Position numbers and translations under genes: made by a program. From NCBI RefSeq assembly GCF_000717025.1, contig NZ_JNXG01000009.1, positions 268,140-332,139 of the forward strand: a stretch of 64,000 nucleotides of DNA, given 5' to 3'. Positions 40,673 to 50,682 of the stretch are shown in pieces (the stretch's first letter is position 1; each line of letters opens with the position of its first letter). Source of the DNA: Streptomyces atroolivaceus. GTDB taxonomy: Bacteria; Actinomycetota; Actinomycetes; Streptomycetales; Streptomycetaceae. The notes under the pieces are model-generated. The model was given only the letters and a program-made list of their open reading frames with translations. It was not told where the DNA came from and did not search any database.

Positions 40673-43600
40673 TCAGCGCAGGTGGAAGTAGGCGGCGTTG
40701 TGCGCGGTGATGGCGTCCCAGTCGGCGTCCGTGGGAAAGCGCAGCACATCCCAGCCCGCGTCCTCCAAGCGGTAACCGGCCTCGATGTCGCGCGATGAGT
40801 CGGCCGCCTGGCCGGGCACGTCGACGAACACGGCGAGGTTGACGCCTTCCAGGCGGAAGACGAGGTCGGGGCGTGCCGCCGCGGCGCCCACGAAGGGGCC
40901 GACCTCGTCCGGTACCCGGTAGCCCTTCGCCCTCAGCCAGCCGAGCAGGTCCCCGTTCGCGACGAGCGCGGCGAGATCGGTCTCCAGCGGAGTCGGAGCC
41001 TGCACGGACGACTGCGCGGCGGAAGTGGCGCTCTCCGCCGGCTCTGCCGCCGAGGTGCCCGCCGCCGGGCCGGTGCCTTCAGCTGCCCTGGCACCCGTCG
41101 TCACGCCCGTCGCCGGGGCGAGACGGCGGAAGCGCTCGCTGCGGGACTCGCCGCGGTCCTCCCGGGCGGTGAGGGAACGGCCCAGCCGCATGAGCAGCGG
41201 CTGGGCGGCGTGCCGGCTCAGCCGGCGGTGGTGCGTCTGGTTGCCGTAGGTCAGCAGGCAGGCGTAGCAGCCGCGTGCGCATGCCTCATCGGCTGCCGGC
41301 CCGCCCTCGTCGTCGCCGGAGTCCGGATCGAAGTGACAGATCGCCAGGGCGGTGCGAGCCGCCTTCGCGAGAGCGTCCCGCTCGTGCTGGATACGCCGCA
41401 GCACACCGGCGCCGCCCTCCGCGGCCTCCGTGAACAGCAGACGCCCACGGGGGCCGTTGTCCGGTGGCAGCAGCTCCGCGGTCAGCTCCGAGTCCTCGAG
41501 CTCGAACGCCGCCTCGATGCCGCGCTCCAGCGCGTACAGGAACGACAGGGCCACCGGCTCGGGCAGCGCCTCGTCCAAGGTGACCACGAGGATGTTGCGG
41601 CGGTCCTCCACATAGGGCAGGACGCGCTTCTTGCGGCGCTTCTCGTTGCCGTCCTCGTCGACCACCGGCATTCCCGTGCCCTCGATGGCGTCGGCGGCGG
41701 CCCTGTCGTTGAGCCACCGGCCGTCACCGAGGTCGAGCCAGTAACCGTCCGGCTCGCCCTCCTTGTCACGCACCCGGCCGAGGTTGGTGATGCGGACGGT
41801 TGCCGAGTCGCCGTAGTCCAGGTCGAGCACGGGCGCGCCGCCCGCGTCACTGACATGCGAGGTCAGGCGTCCCCTGCGGGCCCCGTGCTCCTGGAAGGCG
41901 TACGACGTCTCCAGGCGGAAACCGGCCCGGCGGCGCTCCTCCTCGTCGGAGGAGATCCGCTCACGGGGCGTCGTGTACACGGTGTGCAGGTGGAGCAGGC
42001 CCGTGCGCTTGCCGCGCAGCGACTCCCCGCACATCGAGCAGACGTCGGTGCCGACCTTGACCGCGTAGTGGTAGCCGCAGCCGCCGCAGCGCCGGGCCTC
42101 CGCGGTCGCCAGATCACCGGAGGCGTCCGGCGGCAGCTGCACACGGGTCACCTGGTAGCGGGCGCCCTCGTGGTAGATGAGCGCACCGGGGCCGAACTCG
42201 CGGATCGCGAGGAACCGAGGGCGCTGAAGGTAGTCCCCGTCGGCGTTGCGGCGGTTGCCGGACCGCGGGATGTACGCGGCCAACGGCAGGCGGGGGAAGC
42301 TGTAGCCGGGCAGGAATCCCTCGGACGCCAGATAGCGGTACGGATTGAAGTCGCTCGTCACCGACTTGCTGTCCGAGGAACGGTTCAGCAGCAGGTGCGT
42401 CTGTGTCTCCGCCTCACGGCGCCGGGTGCGCGCCCGGGACTGCTCACCGGGGGAGAGGGTGTGGTCGACGACGCGCTTGTTCTGCTCGTACTGGTCGATC
42501 ACCGCCGCCCGGAACAGGTCGCGCCACCGCTCGAAGGACGCGTCGAACAGCTTCGGGGCCCGCTCGATCCGGTCCTCGACCCACTCGTCGTACCACCAGG
42601 TGGTGGCCTCGAAATCGGTGATCAGCGGGGCGAGCACGCCGCGAGCGGCAACCGCCGCGCGCCGACGGGCCCCCTCGTCCAGGGACCGGTCGCGGAAATC
42701 GGCCCGCAGGGGCAGCGGCATCAGCGGATCGGGGCGGTCGCCGCCCTCGGGGTCGTAGGCGACATCGACGACGTCCGGGACCGCGGTGCCGAGCTTCATG
42801 CCGGTCTCCGCCAGCCAGATGGCCTGCAGGTGCGAGCGGACCAGATCCTCGTTGGCGAGGTCCAGGCGCGGCGGTGCCACCTGACCGGACACCATGTCCT
42901 GGGAACGGCGGAAGTAGTACTGGTCGTGGCTGTTGCCCGTGGCGCAGTACGTCGTCACCAGAGCGGGCTGACCGCTTCGGCCCGCCCGGCCCGAACGCTG
43001 CGCGTAGTTGGCCGGAGTCGGCGGGACGTTGCGCATCATCACGGCGTTGAGCGAGGAGATGTCCACGCCCAGCTCCATCGTGGGGGAGCAGTAGAGCAGG
43101 GGAAGTTCGGCAGCGCGGAACTGCCGTTCGCGCTCCAGCCGGTCCTCCGGTGTGACCTGCGCGGTGTGCTCCCGGGCGAACAGACCCGCCAGTTCGGCTG
43201 CGGCGGTCTTGTACAGATCACGGAAGAACGGATTGACGCGCGGACCCTCCCCGCTGGTGTAGGTGCGCGCCAACGGGTCGATCGTGCCCCGCTCACCGGT
43301 CCCGGCCCGCCACACCAGCGCCGCGGCCGACACCCGGAACCCGGTTCGCTTCTGGGCCGCCCGGCGGCGGTAGGCAGGGCCGGCGTGTTCGGGGGCCGAC
43401 TCCACCTCGTGGACGAGTTCGGCGTCGAGCAGTACCTTCAGCAGGTCCTCGATCACACCCTGGACGTCCTCCAGCGGAAGATCACGCAGCTCGGGCATGT
43501 TCCGGCGGAGGTACTTGCCGAACTTGCCGCGGGCCGAAAGGAACAGAGCGGAACGCTCCATGCCGGGCTTCGAGCCGTACGGGTAGGCGGTGCCCACGGT

Positions 43601-46600
43601 CGGGCGGTCGCTCTCACTCAGCACCCACGGGCCGGCCAGACGCTCCTCGCTCGCCCGCTGCAAGGTGTCGAAGTCATCCCGGAAGTACTGCACGTCGATG
43701 GCGAGGGCACGGCGCATGTAGTCGAGAAGGGTGCGGGTGACCTCCTCACGCAGGGCGGGGTCCGCGTTGCGTAGCTCGGCGTGGGCCGCGTCCCAGCGCT
43801 CCTGCTTCCCGGCGATCCAGTCCAGGTCCTCGTAGCCGATCCTCAGCAGCCCCGTCTGTTCCAGGTTGGGCATGGTGATGCGCCACCCGCGCTCGAGGTC
43901 ACGGTAGAGCCGGTATCCCACGACGTCACGGAAGGCCTTCTTCGCACGGAGCTCAAGCGACGGAGGCAGGGAGGCGCCCGTCGCGTAGTCACGCGGGGAC
44001 AGGCCCATCACCTCGGTCACCGCCTCGGCGAGGTCGTCGTGACGCAACCCGTCCTCGCCCGCCCGCACAGCGGCCTGGTACAGGGCACCGCGCAACTGCG
44101 TCACCTGGGCGAAGTCGTTGAAGTGACCGGCCTGCAGTGACGCGTCCTGCCGGTTGTCGACGAAGGTGAGAAGCTTGCGGGCCTCCTTGCCCAGACTCTC
44201 CTCGGGGACCGCCCGCAGGGACTTCACGATCGACGCCGAGATCAGCGACGTGGCCGAGGAACGCCCCTCCTGGTCGAGCGTCGCCAGTTTGGCGAAGTCC
44301 CGGCCACGAGTCTGCTCGTAGGAGACCTGGCAGTGCACGCAGAACAGGAAGGGCGCGGGGACGAACGCCGCCACCAGGCCCTCGCCCGCCTCATGCCCGA
44401 ACGCGTCCACGACGACGCGCTTGGGCACCCGGGGCCGGTAGGACTTCTTGACGACCGTCACGCCCTGGGCGTCCGCCTCCAGCCATGACTCCGGCAGTCG
44501 CCTGTCGTCCACCGCGCTCTGAGGATCGGCGGGCCACTCGTAGTCCTGGCCGGGCACGCCGACGTACAGATAGCCCTCGCCCTCCCGGCCTCCCGAGGCC
44601 GAGGTGTCCCGGCGCGGCTCGTAACGGAAGGCACCACTCTCCTCCGTACGCCACACCGTCAGGTACTCCTGGCCGCACTCGCGGCAGAACGCGAGCGGGA
44701 AGAGCGGCATACCGCCGCTCCTGGGCTGCTCCAGCTGGTACGTGCGGGTGAGCGGCCGGGTGAGCGGGTCCTGAAGCGTGGTGTAGACGGTGTCGCCCTT
44801 GGAGAGGAACTGGTGCAGCCGGAAGGCGAACAGCGGCCGTTCCGTCCGTGGATTCTTGGCCTGGGCGCCGGCCTCCAAGGTGGTGCGGATCGCCTCGCGC
44901 ACCGCCTCCTCGTTCACTCCGGAAGCGGCGGCGAGCTCCTCCGCTGCCGACTCGACCGTGCCCGGAGCGCAGCGGCGGAGCCGGCCGGTCTCATCCCGCT
45001 CCAGGCCGAACCGGGACTCGATCCACCTGGCCAGTGGGTCCTCGGTCAGCGCTTCGTACGCGCGGGGCGCCGCCGGGACCCGCAGACGCTCGGCGGGAAC
45101 CGCCACCGGCCCCTCCTCCGTCGCCCGGACGAGCGTCTCGCCGATGACCCGCTTCGGCAGCAGGGTGGTGCCGAACAACCGGCCCGCGACCTTCGCCACC
45201 TCCCGCTGCTGGTCCTCCCAGGAGCCCTCGGTCGACATGGTCGCCGAGGTGCCGATGCACTGGAGCGTCGCCGACGCCCGGCACGCCTCACGGACCCGGC
45301 GGATCAGGAACGCCACGTCGGCACCCTGGCGGCCGCGGTAGGTGTGCAGTTCGTCGAAGACGAGGAACTGGAGCCCCGCCGCCTTGTCGATGAGCCCGGA
45401 CCGGTCCTCGGGCCGGGTCAGCATCAGTTCGAGCATCACGTAATTGGTCAGCAGGATGTCCGGAGGGTTCTTACGCAGTTCCTTGCGGACCTCGTCGGAC
45501 TCCTGCCCCGTGTAGCGGGCGAAGGTGACCGGCTCCCGGTCCTTCCCGAAGCCGTGGCGCAGGTACTTCTCCAGCTCCCCGAGCTGTGAATTGGCCAGCG
45601 CGTTCATCGGATACACGACGATCGCCCGCACCCGGCCGCCGACGCCTGGGCCCGCAGCCTGCCGCTCCTTCAGGACACGATCCACGATGGGAACGATGTA
45701 AGCCAGGGACTTGCCGGAGCCCGTGCCGGTGGTGAGCACGTAGGAGTCGCCCGCCTGGGCGGCCTCGATCGCCTGGCGCTGGTGGAGATGGAAGGTCAGC
45801 GGACGGCCGTCCGGGCGACGGGAATCCTCCTTCTTGCCCGCCTGGAAGATCTCCGCGCACCGTGGGTGCAGCACCCCGTCCCTCACCAGGTCCGTCACAT
45901 GGCCGCCGTCGGCGAAGAACGGGTTCAGCGACAGCCAGGGATCGGGCCACTGTGACTTCGCCCCGAGGTCGTCCTCGACGAAGCCGTCGATCCGGGCGTC
46001 CCGGATCACCGTCGCACTCTTCGTGAAACTCTCGTACTCACGGATCAGGTCGGCGTGGATACCGAAGACGTCCATGGTCTCGGGCAGGCGCGGCGCCCTG
46101 CGCGGCACCGGCACCGGGGCCGCCGGCGCGCGCTCGGGGAGCAGGGCGCGCAGCCGCGCGACCGGATCCATCACCTGCCAGTGTGGCGCGAGGAGATCCG
46201 CCGTGTCGTCCGGAGCGAGGGCGAGCGGTACCAGCGCGTCGTGGACGAGGGCGGCATGCTCGGGCCGCAGCTCAGTGTCCTTCTCCAGCAACCGGTTCAC
46301 GAGACGGACCAGCGGGGTCGGCAGGTCCGGCCGGACGAGGGTGAGCTGAGGCGGCTGCTGGTGCTGGTGCTGTTCGGAGAGCTCGTAGGGTGTCCGGGCG
46401 GAGAACGGCGGCCGCCCGATGAGCAGTTCGTACAGGATGCAGCCGAGCGCGTACAGGTCGGCGAGGGCGGTGACCTGCTCGGCGCGGAACTGCTCGGGCG
46501 CCATGTAGCGGGCTGTACCCACACTGACACCCGTGCTGGTGAGCCGAGTCTGGTCGGGATCGTCGACGACCGATCCCATACCGAAGTCGAGAACCTTGAC

Positions 46601-47095
46601 CGTGCCGTCGCGCGTCAGCATCACGTTGGCCGGCTTGAGGTCGCGATGGACGACCCCGGCGGTGTGTGCGGCGGCGAGCCCGGAGGCGATCTGAGCTCCG
46701 ATCGCGGCGACCCAGGAGACGGGGAGCTGGGGCTCCTCGTCGATCAGCTCCGCGAGGGGGTTACCGTCCAGCAACTCCATTGCCAGATAGGGGAGCCCGC
46801 TACCGGCGGGGGCCTGGTCCACCCCACCGTCGATCAGCAGGGTGAGGTTGGGGTGCCCCTGGGACAGCATGCGCATGATCCGCACTTCACGGTGGAAGCG
46901 CTTGATGTCCTTGCTCGACCCCGAGGTGTCGACGGCGACTCCGGTCCGGGCGCGCAGCACCGTCTTGACCGCGACTTCCCGGTGGGGGGAGCCGAGATCC
47001 GCCTGAAGGTCCTGGGCCCGGTGGACCTCACCCATGTTCCCGCGCCCCAGAACCCCCGTGATCTGGAATCGTCCGTCGACCGTCCCCTGGCCCAC
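40673..47095 (-). CDS. giant Ser/Thr kinase - SF2 helicase - DUF1998 - nuclease-like fusion
   Basis: One uninterrupted 2140-residue chain. Residues 1-290 are a complete Hanks kinase: LGRGNMGEVH, VAVKTV, VHRDLKPANVML, LDFGMG, MAPEQF. Residues about 430-1450 form a Lhr/MrfA-like SF2 helicase: TGTGSGKSLAY near 455, VFDELHTYRGRQGAD near 578, MELGVDISSLNAVMMRNV and AQRSGRAGRSGQ near 1365. A zinc motif CGGCGYHY...CSMCGE precedes a DUF1998 end with ACARGCYACLLTYGNQTHHR near 1940. The last 100 residues (PDLVFRLEGVNLAVFVD and EDAGWDVLRFP) resemble a DUF559/VSR-like nuclease with doubtful catalytic residues. GTG 47095 follows GGGGAGG. It heads the DrmD-DrmMI operon, so phosphorylation could control the system. 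Confidence 0.88.
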   Translation of the reverse strand: MGQGTVDGRFQITGVLGRGNMGEVHRAQDLQADLGSPHREVAVKTVLRARTGVAVDTSGSSKDIKRFHREVRIMRMLSQGHPNLTLLIDGGVDQAPAGSGLPYLAMELLDGNPLAELIDEEPQLPVSWVAAIGAQIASGLAAAHTAGVVHRDLKPANVMLTRDGTVKVLDFGMGSVVDDPDQTRLTSTGVSVGTARYMAPEQFRAEQVTALADLYALGCILYELLIGRPPFSARTPYELSEQHQHQQPPQLTLVRPDLPTPLVRLVNRLLEKDTELRPEHAALVHDALVPLALAPDDTADLLAPHWQVMDPVARLRALLPERAPAAPVPVPRRAPRLPETMDVFGIHADLIREYESFTKSATVIRDARIDGFVEDDLGAKSQWPDPWLSLNPFFADGGHVTDLVRDGVLHPRCAEIFQAGKKEDSRRPDGRPLTFHLHQRQAIEAAQAGDSYVLTTGTGSGKSLAYIVPIVDRVLKERQAAGPGVGGRVRAIVVYPMNALANSQLGELEKYLRHGFGKDREPVTFARYTGQESDEVRKELRKNPPDILLTNYVMLELMLTRPEDRSGLIDKAAGLQFLVFDELHTYRGRQGADVAFLIRRVREACRASATLQCIGTSATMSTEGSWEDQQREVAKVAGRLFGTTLLPKRVIGETLVRATEEGPVAVPAERLRVPAAPRAYEALTEDPLARWIESRFGLERDETGRLRRCAPGTVESAAEELAAASGVNEEAVREAIRTTLEAGAQAKNPRTERPLFAFRLHQFLSKGDTVYTTLQDPLTRPLTRTYQLEQPRSGGMPLFPLAFCRECGQEYLTVWRTEESGAFRYEPRRDTSASGGREGEGYLYVGVPGQDYEWPADPQSAVDDRRLPESWLEADAQGVTVVKKSYRPRVPKRVVVDAFGHEAGEGLVAAFVPAPFLFCVHCQVSYEQTRGRDFAKLATLDQEGRSSATSLISASIVKSLRAVPEESLGKEARKLLTFVDNRQDASLQAGHFNDFAQVTQLRGALYQAAVRAGEDGLRHDDLAEAVTEVMGLSPRDYATGASLPPSLELRAKKAFRDVVGYRLYRDLERGWRITMPNLEQTGLLRIGYEDLDWIAGKQERWDAAHAELRNADPALREEVTRTLLDYMRRALAIDVQYFRDDFDTLQRASEERLAGPWVLSESDRPTVGTAYPYGSKPGMERSALFLSARGKFGKYLRRNMPELRDLPLEDVQGVIEDLLKVLLDAELVHEVESAPEHAGPAYRRRAAQKRTGFRVSAAALVWRAGTGERGTIDPLARTYTSGEGPRVNPFFRDLYKTAAAELAGLFAREHTAQVTPEDRLERERQFRAAELPLLYCSPTMELGVDISSLNAVMMRNVPPTPANYAQRSGRAGRSGQPALVTTYCATGNSHDQYYFRRSQDMVSGQVAPPRLDLANEDLVRSHLQAIWLAETGMKLGTAVPDVVDVAYDPEGGDRPDPLMPLPLRADFRDRSLDEGARRRAAVAARGVLAPLITDFEATTWWYDEWVEDRIERAPKLFDASFERWRDLFRAAVIDQYEQNKRVVDHTLSPGEQSRARTRRREAETQTHLLLNRSSDSKSVTSDFNPYRYLASEGFLPGYSFPRLPLAAYIPRSGNRRNADGDYLQRPRFLAIREFGPGALIYHEGARYQVTRVQLPPDASGDLATAEARRCGGCGYHYAVKVGTDVCSMCGESLRGKRTGLLHLHTVYTTPRERISSDEEERRRAGFRLETSYAFQEHGARRGRLTSHVSDAGGAPVLDLDYGDSATVRITNLGRVRDKEGEPDGYWLDLGDGRWLNDRAAADAIEGTGMPVVDEDGNEKRRKKRVLPYVEDRRNILVVTLDEALPEPVALSFLYALERGIEAAFELEDSELTAELLPPDNGPRGRLLFTEAAEGGAGVLRRIQHERDALAKAARTALAICHFDPDSGDDEGGPAADEACARGCYACLLTYGNQTHHRRLSRHAAQPLLMRLGRSLTAREDRGESRSERFRRLAPATGVTTGARAAEGTGPAAGTSAAEPAESATSAAQSSVQAPTPLETDLAALVANGDLLGWLRAKGYRVPDEVGPFVGAAAARPDLVFRLEGVNLAVFVDVPGQAADSSRDIEAGYRLEDAGWDVLRFPTDADWDAITAHNAAYFHLR

Positions 47096-47186
47096 TGGCC
47101 CTCCCCGCTTCACCCGTCGCATACAAGGTGGGTACATTCTGTAGGGAGCGTACACCTTGCGTGTTTATCAAGGATCACATCGACGT

Positions 47187-47201
47187 GTTGACGATGTCAA
47201 C
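47187..47201. promoter_or_regulatory. palindromic operator GTTGACGATGTCAAC
   Basis: A perfect inverted repeat, 6-bp arms and 3-nt centre, 92 nt upstream of the kinase-helicase GTG. On the minus strand it contains TTGACA, a good -35; no convincing -10 is visible at the right distance. Same half-site as the repeats upstream of the McrBC and sigma-like operons. Confidence 0.5.
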
Positions 47202-47579
47202 GGTCGCTTGAGTGTCCCCGGACGTAGCCCCCTCGCTGAGCCTTTTCAGCGTCATCTCTCCAGGACGTGGATTGCGGTGGCGGTGACCGGCGCGGGTTGG
47301 TCTGCAGCGGCTCAGGTTCGACCGTTGCACACCCGCCGCATCATCCGGATCTGCGAACGCCGGGGAATCCCTGATCGTGGCCGACTGTTCCTACATCGAC
47401 GCCGCCCGCTAGCAGTACTTCGTACCTCGGACGTATCGCATGCAGCCGATTCGGATATCCTGACGGATCTCGGCCTGCTCGGGAATGGGCCCGGATCCAC
47501 CGGACGACGCACCTCCGAAGAGCCGAGGCCGGAGGTTGCTGCCCCGTCTCCTGGGGGTTGTTCAGGGCCGCGCGCACGC
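47202..47579. other. intergenic region, no gene recognised
   Basis: About 380 nt between the operator and the stop of the membrane protein gene. Open frames exist on both strands but are Arg-rich and give no recognisable protein. It probably contains only the 3' side of the trio's transcript. Confidence 0.5.
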
Positions 47580-48212
47580 CTACTGCCTGTTGCCCGCCGG
47601 CGGCGGCTTCATCGACGGTTCGATGGTCGACCGGACGTATATCCGCGTTGTGCCCGGCTTGTACTCGTGGACGAACAGGTCGATGCAGCGCTGAAGCTGT
47701 GCGCCTTCAGGGGTGTCGAGCCCTTCGGGGCAGAGGCTGGTCCTCCGAAGGTCCCGGGTGAATGTTTCCGGCTCCGGCAGCCCGAGATGAGTGAACGTAG
47801 CCGCAGGGCGGTAGTCCTTCCCCTTGATGAGGGTGTTTCCAGACATCTTGATGTTGCCCGGGACGAGCCGGTCCGTGTAGGTCTGCGCTTCTGCACTCGG
47901 CAGCACGAAGGAAAGCAGTCCCGTGTCGTAGCGCTGCCCGACCTTGTAGCCAGCGCGCCGGTCCGATGCCTGCTCCGGGAAGCGGATGCCCACTTGTTTG
48001 CTCATCCAGGCCGGGGTCGCCCCCTCCTCCCAGCAGCAGTTCATCTCCTGGTCCAGCAGATCCGACTCCGCGCGGTCGGCCACCCACCACAACCCGCCGG
48101 CCACGGCCGCGCCACCGACGCAGAACACCAGAGCGACGATGACGATCGGGACCCACAGGCGACGCGGAGGCTTGGGCTGTCCACCCTCGACTTCATGACC
48201 GGGACCATTCAT
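47580..48212 (-). CDS. single-pass membrane protein, unknown function
   Basis: A 210-residue protein with a Pro-rich cytoplasmic N-tail and one transmembrane helix (about 19-43, LWVPIVIVALVFCVGGAAVA), then an extracytoplasmic domain with four cysteines. This type is common downstream of WXG100-like genes in Streptomyces, as here. A role as anchor or immunity protein for the neighbouring secreted-type proteins is possible but unproven. It starts 8 nt after the previous stop, so it is in the same operon. Confidence 0.7.
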   Translation of the reverse strand: MNGPGHEVEGGQPKPPRRLWVPIVIVALVFCVGGAAVAGGLWWVADRAESDLLDQEMNCCWEEGATPAWMSKQVGIRFPEQASDRRAGYKVGQRYDTGLLSFVLPSAEAQTYTDRLVPGNIKMSGNTLIKGKDYRPAATFTHLGLPEPETFTRDLRRTSLCPEGLDTPEGAQLQRCIDLFVHEYKPGTTRIYVRSTIEPSMKPPPAGNRQ

Positions 48213-48220
48213 ACGAGTCT

Positions 48221-49720
48221 CTATCGCCCTTCCTGTTGCTCACGACCGGGATCTGTACGATCGCCAGCACGTCCGGGCTCGTCGGGCTGCGGCAGCGGGC
48301 CTTGGTGCGGGTCGGACACGCCCAGATCGTAGTGCTTGACCGAACTGCTGCCCGCCATGTCGAATTCGCGGGCAATGCCGGTGGTGTGGAAGCGTGCCAT
48401 CTGACCATCAGGGACGCTCATGTCGTCGACTCCCGGGACGGGGATTGTCACTCCCTTGTCCTCGTCCCAGTTGTAGCGGTCCCACGCGTTGGCCTGATAG
48501 TCCAAGCCGACCACAGGCTTTCCGTTCGCATCGGGCTCGACCGTGACGACTCCGGTCACGTTCGACCTGGTCGAACCCACCGCGTAGAACCAGTTCTCAT
48601 TGACATCCGGGGTGAAGCTGAAGTCCCGGTTTTCGGTCTCCACGGGTATCGACACGGGCTGCCCACCGTTCCTCCTGAACTCTGCCAGCGCCTGGTCACG
48701 CCATGCGTCCTGGTGATCCGTGACAGTGCGGTCGATGTGCGAGCGGAATTCGGGTACCTCGGACATCATCTTGTCGATGGGCAGGTCCATGTCCGTCCCG
48801 CTATTGCCCAGGTAGTGCGCCATGTGCCGGGCGGCGTCGTTGTCACCCTTCCAGTCGGCCAACTCGGCTACCAGGTTCATCTTCTCCCGGTTCCTGCGCT
48901 CCTCCGCGCCCGGCTCCTCGACGGCGTACGGGCCGGAGCCCCGGTCGGCAGCGGCTTGCTTGACCGAAGGAGCGAGCAACCCGGCGGCCAGAAGGTCGCC
49001 CCTGTGTCCTGCCCACAACTCCCCGCGAGCCTTGGGGCTCAAGGACGTCCACAGCCGCCGTAGCTCGGCACGCTGCGCGGCGTTCGCGTCGTCGCCGAGC
49101 GACGCGAGTTTCGTGGCACGGGGCAGCTGGTCCTCGTCCAGCGAGGTGTATGCCGCATGCCCTGCGTTGTGCGGGTCACCGCCGTGGCTGCGCTTCAGTG
49201 CGCGAGTCACCGCTGCGTCGACCTCGGCCGCATGAGCCACCAATCCTGTGAGGGTATCCGCGTACCACTGCATCAAGTCCTTGGTCCGCTGTGAGGTTCC
49301 ATCCGCATCACAGAAGGCCTCTGTCACCTTTACCGTGCCGTTGGGGCCGTCCGTCACCATCAGGCCAGGATCTGGGCCCGCCCTGCGAGCGGGATTTCCC
49401 CGACGTGCTTCCGCGGAAAGGTTTCGGGCCTTCTTCTGGATCTGTGTCAGTTCGGCGTGGGCGTCTTCGAGCACCGCGGAGACGCTGGTGGCCTCCAGGT
49501 GCAGATCCGCGACCTCTTTCGCCGTCTTACGGACGAACTCCTTGGTGACCGAGGCGTTCTCGCCTGCCCACTGAGCCCCGTCCGACAGTAGGAGAAGGCC
49601 GCTGTAGACCTCGGCCCTCAGCTTTGCCAGGCTCGCGGCCGTGGACTTCCAGTCGGTGGCGGCGGTACTCAGCCTTCCGAGGTCGACTTCGACGAGATCT
49701 GTATAGCTGAACGTTCCCAT
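48221..49720 (-). CDS. WXG100/LXG-like helical protein with C-terminal domain
   Basis: A 499-residue protein. Residues 1-100 are a helical hairpin typical of ESX/type VII substrates: ATDWKSTAASLAKLRAE, SDGAQWAGENASV, then a long helix. The middle is helical. The last 130 residues (FSFTPDVNENWFYAVGSTRS, TVEPDANGKPVVGLDYQANA, WDRYNWDEDKGVTIPVPG) are an all-beta-looking domain frequent at the end of Streptomyces WXG-type proteins; I know no activity for it. ATG 49720 was chosen because the WXG-like domain begins there. No EccC-type secretion gene is in the window. Confidence 0.75.
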   Translation of the reverse strand: MGTFSYTDLVEVDLGRLSTAATDWKSTAASLAKLRAEVYSGLLLLSDGAQWAGENASVTKEFVRKTAKEVADLHLEATSVSAVLEDAHAELTQIQKKARNLSAEARRGNPARRAGPDPGLMVTDGPNGTVKVTEAFCDADGTSQRTKDLMQWYADTLTGLVAHAAEVDAAVTRALKRSHGGDPHNAGHAAYTSLDEDQLPRATKLASLGDDANAAQRAELRRLWTSLSPKARGELWAGHRGDLLAAGLLAPSVKQAAADRGSGPYAVEEPGAEERRNREKMNLVAELADWKGDNDAARHMAHYLGNSGTDMDLPIDKMMSEVPEFRSHIDRTVTDHQDAWRDQALAEFRRNGGQPVSIPVETENRDFSFTPDVNENWFYAVGSTRSNVTGVVTVEPDANGKPVVGLDYQANAWDRYNWDEDKGVTIPVPGVDDMSVPDGQMARFHTTGIAREFDMAGSSSVKHYDLGVSDPHQGPLPQPDEPGRAGDRTDPGREQQEGR

Positions 49721-49734
49721 GGGGTCCGACCTGC

Positions 49735-50214
49735 TCACTTCACGTACTTGAGTAGCTCGGACACCGGGACTGCGGAGCCATCCCTCCGCGTGAGGGTGGC
49801 GAGGACCTCCGCCTCGTCCTTGGCGTGACTTTTCTTCGAGTAGTCCAAGTGGTTGGAGATGTGGGCACACATCTGCAGGGCGGTCTTGACCTGCGAGGTC
49901 CAAACCTCGAGCGTTGTGTACAGCTCGGTGCCCAGGTCAAAATTCCGACTCTTCAACTCCGCCGCGGCGCGGGCCGTAGTCCCGGCACCCGACTTGTCCA
50001 TCCCGGCTCCGGCGATATCGGCGCTCTTCTGCAGCGCCCCATGGACCCGAAACGCTTCATTGCCAACAGCGCCCAGGTCGTCCTGGTGGACCACCAGGTC
50101 CCCGTGAGTTCCGGACCCACTCGGTGTCGTCCCGGCTGCATTCAGTCGCATCTGTGCGGACCGGCGATCCCGTGCATCTGATGTGAGCTGTGCCCACTCG
50201 TCTTCGAACGTCAC
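49735..50214 (-). CDS. WXG100-like partner protein
   Basis: A 159-residue helical protein: VTFEDEWAQLTSDARDRR, a disordered linker, GAVGNEAFRVHGALQKSADI and LYTTLEVWTSQVKTALQMCA. Pattern and position, 14 nt before the larger WXG-like gene, fit an ESX-type small partner. The GTG start at 50214 follows GGGGGAAC; a start 27 nt further upstream is in frame. The first 30 codons are duplicated at 8589-8681 on the far side of the island. Confidence 0.75.
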   Translation of the reverse strand: MTFEDEWAQLTSDARDRRSAQMRLNAAGTTPSGSGTHGDLVVHQDDLGAVGNEAFRVHGALQKSADIAGAGMDKSGAGTTARAAAELKSRNFDLGTELYTTLEVWTSQVKTALQMCAHISNHLDYSKKSHAKDEAEVLATLTRRDGSAVPVSELLKYVK

Positions 50215-50462
50215 CGTTCCCCCTGTTTCGGTGTGAACCACAGAGTCTACGAGCGGAGTTGCTGACGCGTCGGAGGGTTCGAGCTCTGCGCGCGGCAGGC
50301 ATCCGACTCCCGCTCACCGTGCGACCGCTGATCTGGGGACCCGCGCCGGTCTGTGCCACCGCGGCCCTCAAGGCCACCCTCGTCACCCCGACGGCTCCCA
50401 GCGGCCTGCCGCTGCGTGCCGCCCGCACATTCACCCAGCGCTTCAGCTGACGAATCCCCGGG

Positions 50463-50637
50463 TGGGCCGAGTGCGTCTCCTGCCCCCAGTCGCTCACGGC
50501 CCTTCTGAGGCTGCGGCTGCACATGGTGTGCACTCTGCGCGGCCTGCCCGACGCGTTCGCACTGACCGACCGAAAGCCGACAGAGTGCGAGACGCTCGTG
50601 GCACTGTTCGAGGTCGAGCCCGGGCTGCTCACCAGAC
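50463..50637 (+). mobile_element. IS982-like transposase fragment
   Basis: About 58 codons with RLRLHMVCTLRGLPDAFALT followed by DRKPTECETLVALFEVEPGLL match the conserved core of IS982-family transposases (usual form RLHLVCTLHGLP.GFALTGAKADERE). Both ends of the gene and the terminal inverted repeats are missing. It lies between the WXG100-like start and repeat A, where the left copy of this region has nothing, so it entered after the duplication or was lost from the left. Confidence 0.55.
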
Positions 50638-50682
50638 GCAGGCGAATAGCGACCCGACGTGACACGAACGGCATCGGACGTG

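Noticed and set aside
47157..48332. Plus-strand frame opposite the membrane protein gene
   Set aside because: Arg/Pro-rich with no recognisable domain; the minus-strand protein has a clear transmembrane helix and tight operon spacing.
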